A stretch of 64,000 nt of DNA from contig NZ_JAUSZI010000002.1 of the NCBI RefSeq assembly GCF_030817415.1, forward strand, positions 7,068,001 through 7,132,000, read 5' to 3'. The DNA is from Streptomyces umbrinus. Lineage in GTDB: Bacteria; Actinomycetota; Actinomycetes; Streptomycetales; Streptomycetaceae. The translations under genes were made by a program, and so were the position numbers. Of the stretch, positions 42,224 through 50,692 are shown piece after piece (position 1 is the stretch's first letter; each line of letters starts with the position of its first letter). Below the pieces are notes generated by a model. The model made no database searches, was not told the DNA's origin, and saw only the letters and a program-made list of their open reading frames with translations.

Positions 42224-43252
42224 ATGAACGCCAAGCCCGACGTGCAGCTCCCCGCCGTCTCCGTGATCATGCCCGTCCTCAACGAGGAACGGCATCTGCG
42301 CGGAGCCGTCCAAGCGATCCTCGCCCAGGAGTACGGGGGCGAGATGGAGGTCGTGATCGCCATCGGTCCCTCGACGGACCGTACGGACGAGATCGCCGCC
42401 GAGCTCGTACGAGAAGACTCCCGTGTGCACACGGTGCCGAATCCGACCGGCCGCACCCCCGCCGCGCTGAACGCCGCGATCAAGGCGTCCCGCCACCCGA
42501 TCGTGGTACGCGTCGACGGGCACGGCATGCTCTCGCCGAACTACATCGCGACCGCCGTCCGCCTCCTGGAGGAGACCGGCGCGCAGAACGTCGGCGGCAT
42601 CATGCACGCCGAGGGCGAGAACGACTGGGAGCACGCGGTCGCCGCGGCGATGACGTCGAAGATCGGCGTGGGCAACGCGGCCTTCCACACGGGCGGCGAG
42701 GCCGCACCGGCCGATACCGTGTACCTCGGTGTCTTTCGCCGTGAGGCCCTGGAGCAACAGGGCGGCTACAACGAGGAGTTCATCCGCGCCCAGGACTGGG
42801 AGCTGAACTTCCGGATCCGTGAGGCGGGCGGCCTGATCTGGTTCTCGCCCGAGCTGCGGGTCTCGTACCGCCCTCGTCCTTCGGTGGGGGCCCTGGCCAA
42901 GCAGTACAAGGACTACGGGCGTTGGCGTCATGTCGTCGCCCGCTACCACTCGGGTTCGATCAACCTGCGCTACCTCGCCCCGCCGACGGCGGTCTGCGCG
43001 ATCGCCGCGGGCCTGGTGGTGGGTGCGGCGCTGACCCCCTGGGGCTTCCTGGTCCCCGGCGGCTACCTCGCGGCGATCGCCCTCGGTTCGCTCCCGGCGG
43101 GCAAGGGGCTGCCGCTGAAGGCGCGGCTGCAGATCCCGGTGGCCCTCGCGACGATGCACATGTCGTGGGGCTGGGGCTTCCTGACCAGTCCGAAGGCCCT
43201 GGCGAAGAGGGTTATCGCGTCGCGGCGGCCGGCGGTGCTGAGCGAGACCTGA
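42224..43252 (+). CDS. Family 2 glycosyltransferase
   Basis: 342 residues. GT-A domain: VSVIMPVLNEERHLRGAV, nucleotide-binding RVDGHGMLSPNYI and QDWELNFRIREAGG, followed by two C-terminal hydrophobic segments. Resembles exopolysaccharide/succinoglycan-type transferases. ATG at 42224. Its natural neighbour is the LCP gene at 38352, consistent with a wall-polymer role; the IS separates them. Confidence 0.92.
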   Translation: MNAKPDVQLPAVSVIMPVLNEERHLRGAVQAILAQEYGGEMEVVIAIGPSTDRTDEIAAELVREDSRVHTVPNPTGRTPAALNAAIKASRHPIVVRVDGHGMLSPNYIATAVRLLEETGAQNVGGIMHAEGENDWEHAVAAAMTSKIGVGNAAFHTGGEAAPADTVYLGVFRREALEQQGGYNEEFIRAQDWELNFRIREAGGLIWFSPELRVSYRPRPSVGALAKQYKDYGRWRHVVARYHSGSINLRYLAPPTAVCAIAAGLVVGAALTPWGFLVPGGYLAAIALGSLPAGKGLPLKARLQIPVALATMHMSWGWGFLTSPKALAKRVIASRRPAVLSET

Positions 43253-43282
43253 CCGCGACGGCGGAACGGGCGGAAACGGGTG

Positions 43283-43313
43283 ACGGCGCCCGGCGGTGAC
43301 CGCCGGGCGCCGT
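43283..43313. terminator. 13-14 bp terminator hairpin after GT2
   Basis: CGGCGCCCGGCGG (43284-43296) pairs perfectly with 43300-43312 around TGA, with an A-T closing pair. It separates GT2 from the opposed SH3-like gene. Confidence 0.85.
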
Positions 43314-43369
43314 TGTGCATCGCAGGGGCGTGCGGTTGACGTGCGCGCCCTCGAACTCCCGTCAAAGCG

Positions 43370-43735
43370 TCAGCACTTGCTGCTGTCGGCCACCGAACCG
43401 CCGTCGTCGAGGTTCCCGTTCCACACCCAGCCGCCGGTGGCGGCGCTGGGCACCCGGACATGCGTCCAGCGGTTCCCGGCCGAGTTGATCACCCAGCAGT
43501 CGTACTGCAACTCGTAGTTGCTTCCGACGGCGATGTTCACCGAGCAGTCCGAGCTCGGGCCGAGGCGGACGCGCGCGAAGCCCTCCTTGGCGTGCCCGAC
43601 GCCGGTCGACTTGTTCGACCAGCTGGGGCGGACGCAGGCTTCGGCGGCCGCGGCGGCCGAGGGAACCGTGGCGGTCAAGGTGCCCGCCGTCAGCAGTGCG
43701 GATGCGGCCGCCGTCATGAGACGGATCTTCTTCAC
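43370..43735 (-). CDS. Secreted SH3-like domain protein
   Basis: 121 residues from GTG at 43735 (GGGGAG upstream). Signal peptide about 1-30, then a bacterial SH3-like domain (GFARVRLGPSSDCSVNIAVGSNYELQYDCW...RWTHVRVPS...GGWVWNGNL) with four cysteines. Such domains bind cell-wall material. Third gene of a leftward group with a lipoprotein and an I36-like protein. Confidence 0.82.
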   Translation of the reverse strand: MKKIRLMTAAASALLTAGTLTATVPSAAAAAEACVRPSWSNKSTGVGHAKEGFARVRLGPSSDCSVNIAVGSNYELQYDCWVINSAGNRWTHVRVPSAATGGWVWNGNLDDGGSVADSSKC

Positions 43736-43764
43736 TGGCGTCTCCCCGTTCTCCGGTGGTCGTG

Positions 43765-44712
43765 TCAGCGGGCGCCGGCCTCTGCGGCTGCCTTGAGGAT
43801 CGCCACCTTGCGGTCCTTGAGCGTGTTCAGCAGCTGCTGGTTCTTCTCGATGGCCCGGTCCTGGTAGGCGAGTTCGACGGCGTACCAGGTGCCGATCACG
43901 TTGTGTTTGCGTTTGCACGCGACATCGGTCTCGGCCACCCGGATCTCCTCCGCGGAGGCGCTGGATGCCCGACTGAACCGCTTGTCCTCCACGGCGGCCA
44001 TGGGCTGCGCGTAGGAGTAGCCGCTCTTCTTCATGCAGGCGGACCAGGCGGCGAACGCCTTCTTCACCCGGGAGTCCTTCTGGGACTCCTGCCAGGTGTA
44101 CCCGGCGAGCTGGTCCGCGAACTCCTCCTTGTCCGGCTGGACCTCGGGCCCCTTGGCGGCGAGGTCGCGCAGGGACTTGCCCCAGCACCCGCCCTTCGGG
44201 ATCGTCTTGCCGTTCTGCTTCTCCGCCTGCTGCCCGTCCTGCGGGCCGAAGAGCACCAGGGACTCGGCGGGCGAGTAGCTCTCCTCGGGCCTGGAGCCGC
44301 GCGCGGCGGGGTCCGGGTGGTAGCCGAAGCGCGAGGCCGTGGCCGTCTCGGTCACGCCGTAGCGGCTGGCGTCGCGCAACGCCTTGTCGCCCCGGTAGAG
44401 GGGCCGCGGCTCCAGGTCGAAGCCGAATCCGCGCATGCACGCGGCGGCGAGCTGGTCCTCGCCCTGGCGCTTGGTGCGCTCCTCGGCGTCCGTCCACGCA
44501 TACGCTTCCAGTGGCAGCTGCAAATTGCGCGAACTGGGCATGGACGGGGTGGCCGAGACCTCCGGCGGGTTCTTGAAGTCGACCGGAGGGGCCTCCGAGG
44601 AGCGGCTGCCCGCCTGATCGTCGCCGGGGGAGTCCCCCGAGCAGCCGGTCAGCCCGAGGGCGGCGCAGACGAGCGCCGCCCCGAGCAGTCGTACGGTGGC
44701 GCTGCGTGACAT
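43765..44712 (-). CDS. Four-cysteine lipoprotein, paralogue of the gene at 48769
   Basis: 315 residues: lipobox LTGC (C24), Pro/Ser spacer, then a charged helical domain. Four cysteines recur in the same contexts as in the paralogue: ACMRGFGF, GGCWGKS, SACMKKSGYSY and VACKRK. Shared tail pattern PMAAVEDKRF...EIRVAETDVACKRK. ATG at 44712, 15 bases after the I36-like stop. Family not recognised; it probably works with the exporter cluster. Confidence 0.83.
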   Translation of the reverse strand: MSRSATVRLLGAALVCAALGLTGCSGDSPGDDQAGSRSSEAPPVDFKNPPEVSATPSMPSSRNLQLPLEAYAWTDAEERTKRQGEDQLAAACMRGFGFDLEPRPLYRGDKALRDASRYGVTETATASRFGYHPDPAARGSRPEESYSPAESLVLFGPQDGQQAEKQNGKTIPKGGCWGKSLRDLAAKGPEVQPDKEEFADQLAGYTWQESQKDSRVKKAFAAWSACMKKSGYSYAQPMAAVEDKRFSRASSASAEEIRVAETDVACKRKHNVIGTWYAVELAYQDRAIEKNQQLLNTLKDRKVAILKAAAEAGAR

Positions 44713-44727
44713 GTGTTCGTCCGCGAC

Positions 44728-45129
44728 CTAGAAGGGCTCGTAGCTGGACGCGTTGTTGTTCTGCAGCCAGCCGGGCGTGTTGCGGCGCACACCGTCACAG
44801 GTGTGGTTGTGGCGCTGCCCGTTGAAGTTCGAGTTGAAGAAGATCGCGTAGTTGTAGCGGGTGCCGGCGCACTTGGCGGACGAGGCGTTGTTGCCGACGA
44901 CCTGGCCCTTGCCGTCACCGCTGGAGCGGAACACGTCGTCGTGGTGGCTCGGCTCCTCGTCGTAGTAGTCCACGTACGACGAAGCCCCGTACTGGGTCGA
45001 GTGGTAGTACATGCACAGCTCACCGCTGTCGCAAACGCCGTCGTTGTAGGCGGCCTGAGCCGGTGCCGTGTTCAGCGCGATCGTGCCGAGCGCGATGGCC
45101 GCCGCGGCGAAGAAAGAACGAGCCCTCAT
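44728..45129 (-). CDS. Secreted I36-like (SMPI/beta-gamma-crystallin-type) protein
   Basis: 133 residues: signal peptide (cut near AQA), then CDSGELCMYYHSTQYG, NNASSAKC, IFFNSNFNG and NNNASSYEPF. The C..xxxCxYY, NNAS and FNSN elements recur in the proteins at 49699 and 50162. The family includes the Streptomyces metalloproteinase inhibitor SMPI. ATG at 45129; divergent from the exporter operon. Confidence 0.83.
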   Translation of the reverse strand: MRARSFFAAAAIALGTIALNTAPAQAAYNDGVCDSGELCMYYHSTQYGASSYVDYYDEEPSHHDDVFRSSGDGKGQVVGNNASSAKCAGTRYNYAIFFNSNFNGQRHNHTCDGVRRNTPGWLQNNNASSYEPF

Positions 45130-45381
45130 GGTTTCCTCCCGTTGTGTGTGAGCCGTAAGTGCCCAACGGCGAAGGATCTTTACATGGCTTGTGCATCAGT
45201 GGGCATTTTGAGGTGTCCATCTGACCGAAAATGATCTTCCTGGCCGTAAATGATCGACTGTCAAGTGGCCCCGAGTGAAACCGGCTTGACAGTTTTGGAG
45301 GCCGAATGATCGTCTTTTGCATGGCCATGACGACGTGATGCCGGGCTCGGCACACGTCGTCCACAGTTGGGGGAGTGTGTG

Positions 45382-46749
45382 GTGTCGAAACAGGGGGAGA
45401 GCTCCGGCCTGACCCGGCGCAAGCGGTCGCTGACCGCGGTTGCCGTGGGGTCCGTGGTGCTCGTCGGTGCCGCTCTGTGGACCTCGGTCTATGTGAAGTC
45501 ACCGGCCCAGGCCGCCGCCGAGGCGCAGCCGCCCGCCCCCGACGTGCTCACCGCGTCCGTCGAACGGCGCGTGCTCGCCGACACGGTCGTCACGCGGGGA
45601 GCGGTCGCGGCGTCGCAGACGGTGGACATCGCCCCGGGCGGAACAGCCGCGGAGGGCGCCGCCAAGCCCGTGGTCACCAAGGTCATGGTGCGCTCGGGCC
45701 AGACCTTCCGAAGCGGCCGGGTCCTCGTCGAGGTGTCGGGCCGCCCGGTGTTCGCCCTGCGCGGCAAGCTCCCCGTCTACCGGGACCTCAAGCCCGGCTC
45801 CCACGGAGACGACGTGCGCCAGCTCCAGGAGGCGCTGCGCGACCTCGGTCATGCCACGGGCGGCGACGCCGCGGGCACCTTCGGCCCCGGCACCAAGGCA
45901 GCCGTCGGAGCGTTGTACGCGTCCATCGGCTACGAGCCGGCGACCACGGGCGGTGGTAAGGACGGCGGCGACCCGGTGGAGGGCGCACGCGACGAGGTGA
46001 AGGGTGCCCAGCGCGCGCTCGACGGACTCGTGCGTGACAAGGCCGACGCCGACGAGATCCGATACGCACGCGAGGACCTGGCCGAGGCCAGGTCCGAACT
46101 GGCCGACGCCGAGGCGGTGTCGGGGCCGATGGTGCCCGCCTCCGAGGTGGTGTTCCTCTCGGGCTTCCCCGCCCGCGTCGACAGCATGACCGCCAAGGTC
46201 GGAGCGGCCGCGGGCGAGAAGCTCGCCACCGTCTCCGCGGGGAAGCTCGTCGTCACGGGCTACCTCGGTGCCCAGGAGAAGGACCTCATCCGCCCGGGCC
46301 AGAAGGTCCAGGTGCTGTCCGAGGTGTACGGCGACGAACTGACCGGCACGGTCAGCGCCGTCGCGAACACCCCCACGGTTCCCGAGACGGAAGGCGAGGG
46401 GGCGGCCGCGGCGACGCCTGCCGGACAGGGGTACGCGGTCACCGTGAAGCCGGACCGCGCGCTCCCCGGCCGCCTCGCGGGTCAGGACGTCCGCCTCACC
46501 GTCGAGGCGGGTTCATCGGGCGGGAAGGTCCTGGTGGTCCCGGTCTCCGCGCTGTCCGCCGGGGCCGACTCGCGCACCAGGGTCACCGTGCTGGAGCGCT
46601 CCGGCGACCGGCGCCGCGTCGAGGTGCGGCCCGGCACCTCCGGTGACGGCTACACCGAGGTGACCCCGGTGGGCGGGACCCCGCTCGCCGAGGGCGACAA
46701 GGTCGTCGTGGGTGTCAGGCCCGCGGAGGGTGACGAGGCCGCCAAGTGA
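45382..46749 (+). CDS. MacA-like adaptor with peptidoglycan-binding domain
   Basis: About 455 residues: membrane helix near 18-36, a barrel/lipoyl-like half (VERRVLADTVVTRGAVAAS), a peptidoglycan-binding-1 domain (about 135-165: GSHGDDVRQLQEALRDLGH... FGPGTKAAV), a helical hairpin and a C-terminal beta domain (VLVVPVSALSAGADSRT). GTG at 45382 with GGGGAG at 6 bases; GTG 45379 possible. Its stop overlaps the ATPase start. It would link the permease to the wall. Confidence 0.9.
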   Translation: MSKQGESSGLTRRKRSLTAVAVGSVVLVGAALWTSVYVKSPAQAAAEAQPPAPDVLTASVERRVLADTVVTRGAVAASQTVDIAPGGTAAEGAAKPVVTKVMVRSGQTFRSGRVLVEVSGRPVFALRGKLPVYRDLKPGSHGDDVRQLQEALRDLGHATGGDAAGTFGPGTKAAVGALYASIGYEPATTGGGKDGGDPVEGARDEVKGAQRALDGLVRDKADADEIRYAREDLAEARSELADAEAVSGPMVPASEVVFLSGFPARVDSMTAKVGAAAGEKLATVSAGKLVVTGYLGAQEKDLIRPGQKVQVLSEVYGDELTGTVSAVANTPTVPETEGEGAAAATPAGQGYAVTVKPDRALPGRLAGQDVRLTVEAGSSGGKVLVVPVSALSAGADSRTRVTVLERSGDRRRVEVRPGTSGDGYTEVTPVGGTPLAEGDKVVVGVRPAEGDEAAK

Positions 46750-47441
46750 CCACACCCGCGGTGCCGCCGGTCATCGAGTTCCGCGGCACAGGTCTCACGT
46801 ATCCCGGGCCGCCGCCCGTACAGGCCCTCAGACCCTGTGACCTGGCGATCCGGCAGGGAGAGTACGTCACCATCGTCGGCCCCTCCGGTTCCGGCAAGTC
46901 GACGTTCCTCAACATCGCCGGGCTGCTGGACGCACCCACCGAGGGGCACTACCTCCTCGACGGCATCGACACCGGCCCGCTGGCCGACGCCGACCGCACC
47001 GGACTGCGCGGCCGGCGCATCGGATTCGTGTTCCAGAGCTTCCACCTGCTGCCGCACCGCTCCGCGCTGGAGAACGTCGAGCTGGCGATGGTCTACAACG
47101 GCGGGGTGCGCCGCGGCCGCCGGGAGCGGGCCCGCGAGGCACTGCACCGAGTCGGTCTCGAACACCGGACCGACGCGCTGCCCACCCGGCTCTCCGGAGG
47201 CGAGCGCCAGCGCGTCGCCATCGCCCGGGCCCTGGTCGCCCGGCCGTCGCTCCTGCTGTGCGACGAACCGACCGGCAACCTCGACACGCACACGGCCGAG
47301 TCGGTCCTCGGGCTCCTCGACGAGCTCCACCGGGACGGCATCACCCTGCTCGTGATCACCCACGACCCGGACGTCGCGGCTCGTGGCCGCCGCACGATCG
47401 CCATCCGGGACGGCGTGCTCAGCGAGCAGGTGGCCGTCTGA
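46746..47441 (+). CDS. ABC transporter ATPase (MacB/LolD type)
   Basis: 231 residues. Walker A GPSGSGKSTFLNIAG, Q-loop FVFQSFHLLPHRSALENV, signature LSGGERQRVAIARAL, Walker B LLLCDEPTGNLD, H-loop VITHD. GTG overlaps the adaptor stop and TGATG joins it to the permease. Powers the mechanotransmission-type permease that follows. Confidence 0.95.
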   Translation: MTTPAVPPVIEFRGTGLTYPGPPPVQALRPCDLAIRQGEYVTIVGPSGSGKSTFLNIAGLLDAPTEGHYLLDGIDTGPLADADRTGLRGRRIGFVFQSFHLLPHRSALENVELAMVYNGGVRRGRRERAREALHRVGLEHRTDALPTRLSGGERQRVAIARALVARPSLLLCDEPTGNLDTHTAESVLGLLDELHRDGITLLVITHDPDVAARGRRTIAIRDGVLSEQVAV

Positions 47442-48709
47442 TGCCGGGCCGCAAGCTGAAGTGGGTGCGGCGACGGGGGACCGGGGGAGCGGCGGCCGAC
47501 CGGTCGCGGTTCAGTCCGCGCGACCTGCTGTCCGAGTCCGTCGCCGGAATCCTCCAGCGTCCGGCGCGCTCCGTCCTGACCGCCCTGGGTACCGTGCTGG
47601 GCGTCGGCACGTTCGTCGCGGTGCTCGGTCTGACGGCGACCACGTCCTCACAGATCGATTCCCGCTTCAATGAGCTGACCGCCACCGAGGTGACCGTCGA
47701 GGACACCGGGGGCGAACAGCCCGAGTTCCTCTCCAACGCCTTCCCCGCCGACGCGGACCGCCGTATCGGCGCGCTGGGCGGGGTCCGGGAGGCCGGTGTG
47801 TACTGGCCCGTGCGCCTCGGACCCGGCACCGTCGTGAGCGCCGCGCCCGTCGGTACGGAGGGGACGGGGGAGCAGACGCAAGTGGTCGCCGCGTCTCCCG
47901 GCGTCCTCGCGGCGGCCGGCCCACACCTGGCGCAGGGGCGGATCTTCGACGAGTACCACGACCGGCGTGGTGAGAACGTCGCCGTGATCGGCGCCGGACT
48001 CGCCTCCCGCCTGGGCATCACCACGCTGGAGGCGGCCCCGGCCATCTTCGTGGAAGACCGCGCCTTCACGGTGATCGGCATTGTCGACGACGTGCGGCGC
48101 AAGGCGGACCTGCTGCTCTCGGTGGTGGTGCCGCGGACCACGGCCGAGGAGATATGGGGCGGTCCTGAGGCAGGGCAGCGGGCCAAGATGCTCATCTCCA
48201 CCGACCTGGGGGCCGCCCGGCAGATCGCCTCCGAGGCGGCGCTGGCCCTCGACCCCGCGCACCCCGACCACTTCAAGGTCGTACCGCCGCCGGATCCGAG
48301 GTCCCTGCGCGGTGACGTCACCTCCGACCTGAACCAGCTCTTCATGCTGATGGCCGGGATCTGCCTGGTGATCGGGGCGGTCGGCATCGCCAACACCACG
48401 CTCGTGGCCGTTCTCGAACGCACGGGGGAGATCGGCCTGCGCAGGGCGCTCGGCGCCCGCGGCCGCCACATCACCGTGCAGTTCCTGGCGGAGTCGGGCG
48501 CCCTGGGAGCGCTCGGCGGGCTGGCCGGCACGAGCCTCGGCACGGTGACCGTGGTCGTCATGGCGGTCGTCCGTGACTGGACACCGGTCATCCATCCGGC
48601 GACCGTCGTCGCCGCCCCGGCGATCGGCCTGGTCACCGGGGTTCTCGCGGGGCTCTACCCCGCATGGCGCGCCAGCCGCATCCAACCCGCGGAGGCGTTG
48701 CGCCGCTGA
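47441..48709 (+). CDS. FtsX/MacB-type ABC permease
   Basis: 422 residues: N-terminal transmembrane helix after an amphipathic segment (SVAGILQRPARSVLTALGTVLGV), a large extracytoplasmic MacB_PCD-like domain, then three C-terminal helices with GICLVIGAVGIANTTLVAVLERTGEIGLRRALGARGR, the FtsX signature. Completes an adaptor-ATPase-permease set. Confidence 0.94.
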   Translation: MPGRKLKWVRRRGTGGAAADRSRFSPRDLLSESVAGILQRPARSVLTALGTVLGVGTFVAVLGLTATTSSQIDSRFNELTATEVTVEDTGGEQPEFLSNAFPADADRRIGALGGVREAGVYWPVRLGPGTVVSAAPVGTEGTGEQTQVVAASPGVLAAAGPHLAQGRIFDEYHDRRGENVAVIGAGLASRLGITTLEAAPAIFVEDRAFTVIGIVDDVRRKADLLLSVVVPRTTAEEIWGGPEAGQRAKMLISTDLGAARQIASEAALALDPAHPDHFKVVPPPDPRSLRGDVTSDLNQLFMLMAGICLVIGAVGIANTTLVAVLERTGEIGLRRALGARGRHITVQFLAESGALGALGGLAGTSLGTVTVVVMAVVRDWTPVIHPATVVAAPAIGLVTGVLAGLYPAWRASRIQPAEALRR

Positions 48710-48768
48710 GGCACACCGCTTGCCGTTCGTTCAGGTCCCAGCCCCTCCATGGCTCCCAAGGAAGAGAC

Positions 48769-49647
48769 GTGCGAAAGACGACAGCGACTGCCCTGCTTGC
48801 CACAGCTCTGCTTCTCGCGGGCTGCTCCGGCTCCGGCGACGGCGACAAGGCGGCTGTACCGGAGCAGCCGGACAGCTCCATCGCGCCCAAGTCGTCGAGC
48901 CTCACAGCGGATCTGGTCCTGCCCATAGAGGGCTACATCTTCTCCGAGTCCGAACTCGGCCTGATGACCAACGCGATGAGCAGCCTGGCCAAGCGCTGTA
49001 TGAAGCGGTCCGGCTTCGACTACCGCCCGGACGAGACGCAGTCCCCCGACATCGGTGTCATGGACCGTCGCTACGGCATAGCCAACTCGCGCACGGCGGA
49101 GGGGTACGGCTATCACTTCCCCACCCCCAAGGCCGGTGAGTCGGCCACCAGGACGCTGGGCGAGGCGGGCCGCGTCGCGCTCGCGGGCAAGCCTCTCGCG
49201 GACGGTTCGTTCGACCCCGACGGCGGATGCATCGGCGAGGCCAAGCGACGACTGGCGGGCAAGGAGGCCGAGTTCGGCCCGGACAAGGTGGCCCGCGAAC
49301 TCAATATGGAGAGTTACGTCCGCAGCAAGAAGGACCCACGCGTCCTCTCCGTGTTCCGCACCTGGTCCTCGTGCATGGCGGCCAAGGGGTACCGCTATGC
49401 CTCGCCCATGGAGGCCATCGACGACCCTCAATTCGGGGCCGAGAAGACCAGCCCCGCCGAGATTTCGACGGCCCGAGCGGACGTCGAATGCAAGGAGAAG
49501 ACCGGACTCGTACGCGCCTGGTTCGACGTCGAGTCCGAATGGCAGCGGACGGAGATCGAGAAAAAGGCCGAGGAACTCGCCCGGATCAAGCGGCACAAGA
49601 CGGACCAGCTCAAGCGGGCCGCTGCCGAGATGGGCGAATCCCGGTGA
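48769..49647 (+). CDS. Four-cysteine lipoprotein, paralogue of the gene at 43765
   Basis: 292 residues. GTG at 48769 with AAGGAAG upstream; lipobox LLAGC (about C18). The four cysteine contexts match the paralogue: RCMKRSGFDY, GGCIGEA, SSCMAAKGYRY and VECKEK, as does PMEAIDDPQF...EISTARADVECK. It follows the permease by 59 bases and precedes two I36-like genes. Function unknown. Confidence 0.83.
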   Translation: MRKTTATALLATALLLAGCSGSGDGDKAAVPEQPDSSIAPKSSSLTADLVLPIEGYIFSESELGLMTNAMSSLAKRCMKRSGFDYRPDETQSPDIGVMDRRYGIANSRTAEGYGYHFPTPKAGESATRTLGEAGRVALAGKPLADGSFDPDGGCIGEAKRRLAGKEAEFGPDKVARELNMESYVRSKKDPRVLSVFRTWSSCMAAKGYRYASPMEAIDDPQFGAEKTSPAEISTARADVECKEKTGLVRAWFDVESEWQRTEIEKKAEELARIKRHKTDQLKRAAAEMGESR

Positions 49648-49698
49648 ACCGCCGCTGCCCTACCACCCCCATCCGCAGGACAGAAGGGACACCCTCCC

Positions 49699-50115
49699 AT
49701 GCGTATCCGTAACTCCGCCCTCACCGCCGCCCTGGCGGCTGCCGGCGCTCTCGGCATGCTGGTCACCGCGGCGCCCGCACAGGCTGACGACATCCCGGAC
49801 GGCCTGTGCGGCGGTGTCATCGATGTCGACTACTGCCTTTGGTACAACTCCAACCAGAAGGGCGGCTGGACCGCCACCTACGAGAATATTCCGAACTGGG
49901 CCAACTGGAACTTCTCGGACGGCGGCCAGGGCACCAACGGTGTGAACACCCCCGTGAAGAACAACGCCGCGTCCTACGCGAACAGCCACGACAGCAAGAC
50001 CGGTGTCTCGTACTTCAACTCGAACTACGCCGGTGCCTCCGATGTCGCCCCGCCGCGCGACAAGGGCAATCTCTCCAACACCTACAACAACAACGCGTCC
50101 TTCCGCTGGCGCTGA
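49699..50115 (+). CDS. Secreted I36-like protein (copy 1)
   Basis: 138 residues: signal peptide (cut near AQA), then CGGVIDVDYCLWYNSNQKGGW, PNWANW, VKNNAASYANS, GVSYFNSNYAGASD and NNNASFRWR. Only two cysteines, probably disulfide-bonded. Tandem duplicate of the next gene. May be a protease inhibitor or beta-gamma-crystallin-like wall protein. Confidence 0.85.
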   Translation: MRIRNSALTAALAAAGALGMLVTAAPAQADDIPDGLCGGVIDVDYCLWYNSNQKGGWTATYENIPNWANWNFSDGGQGTNGVNTPVKNNAASYANSHDSKTGVSYFNSNYAGASDVAPPRDKGNLSNTYNNNASFRWR

Positions 50116-50161
50116 GCAGGGCAGCGAACAGGCCAGGGAAATTCCCGAGACAGGAGTGACC

Positions 50162-50593
50162 ATGCGTATTCGATCTCTGCTCGTCGCCGGTGGCGTACTC
50201 GCCGCCGGCACCATGGGCGTCTTCACCACGGCGACTTCGGCCCAGGCCGCGTCCAGATCCAGCATCTGTGGCGGGGTACTCGAAGGGATGTACTGCCTCT
50301 ACTACAACTCCGGCCAGAAGGGCGGCGCCACCGGAGCCCGGGAGAACGTCCCCAACTGGGGCAACTACAACGGCACCGGGCTTCCGATGAACTTCGCGGA
50401 CTGGGGCCTCGGCACGGCCGGGGTCGGACAGAGCGTGAAGAACAACGCCGCGTCCTGGGCCAACACCGCGAACAAGTCCGGAGTTTCGTACTTCAACTCC
50501 AACTACGGCGGTGCGTACGACGTCGGTGCCCCGAACTCCAAGGGGCAGCTGGTGAACACCTACAACGAGAACGCGTCCTTCCGCTTCCGCTGA
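50162..50593 (+). CDS. Secreted I36-like protein (copy 2)
   Basis: 143 residues; after the signal peptide CGGVLEGMYCLYYNSGQKGG, PNWGNYNG, VKNNAASWANT, GVSYFNSNYGGAYD and NENASFRFR align with copy 1 throughout. ATG at 50162 preceded by CAGGAGTGACC. Followed by a strong terminator, so it closes the exporter operon. Confidence 0.86.
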   Translation: MRIRSLLVAGGVLAAGTMGVFTTATSAQAASRSSICGGVLEGMYCLYYNSGQKGGATGARENVPNWGNYNGTGLPMNFADWGLGTAGVGQSVKNNAASWANTANKSGVSYFNSNYGGAYDVGAPNSKGQLVNTYNENASFRFR

Positions 50594-50630
50594 GCCGACG
50601 CCGACCCTGTAGAGCCTGTGGGACCTGGTG

Positions 50631-50660
50631 CGGGCCCCTCCCCGGCGGGGGAGGGGCCCG
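50631..50660. terminator. 13-bp terminator hairpin
   Basis: GGGCCCCTCCCC (50632-50643) pairs with 50648-50659 around GGCG, plus a closing C-G pair. It separates the convergent I36-like and LCP genes. Confidence 0.88.
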
Positions 50661-50692
50661 TCCTCTGACGCGTCACACGGACCGGCAGACCG

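Noticed and set aside
40030..42528. An 832-codon minus-strand frame over the IS element
   Set aside because: Antisense to intact tnpA and tnpB. No recognisable domain.
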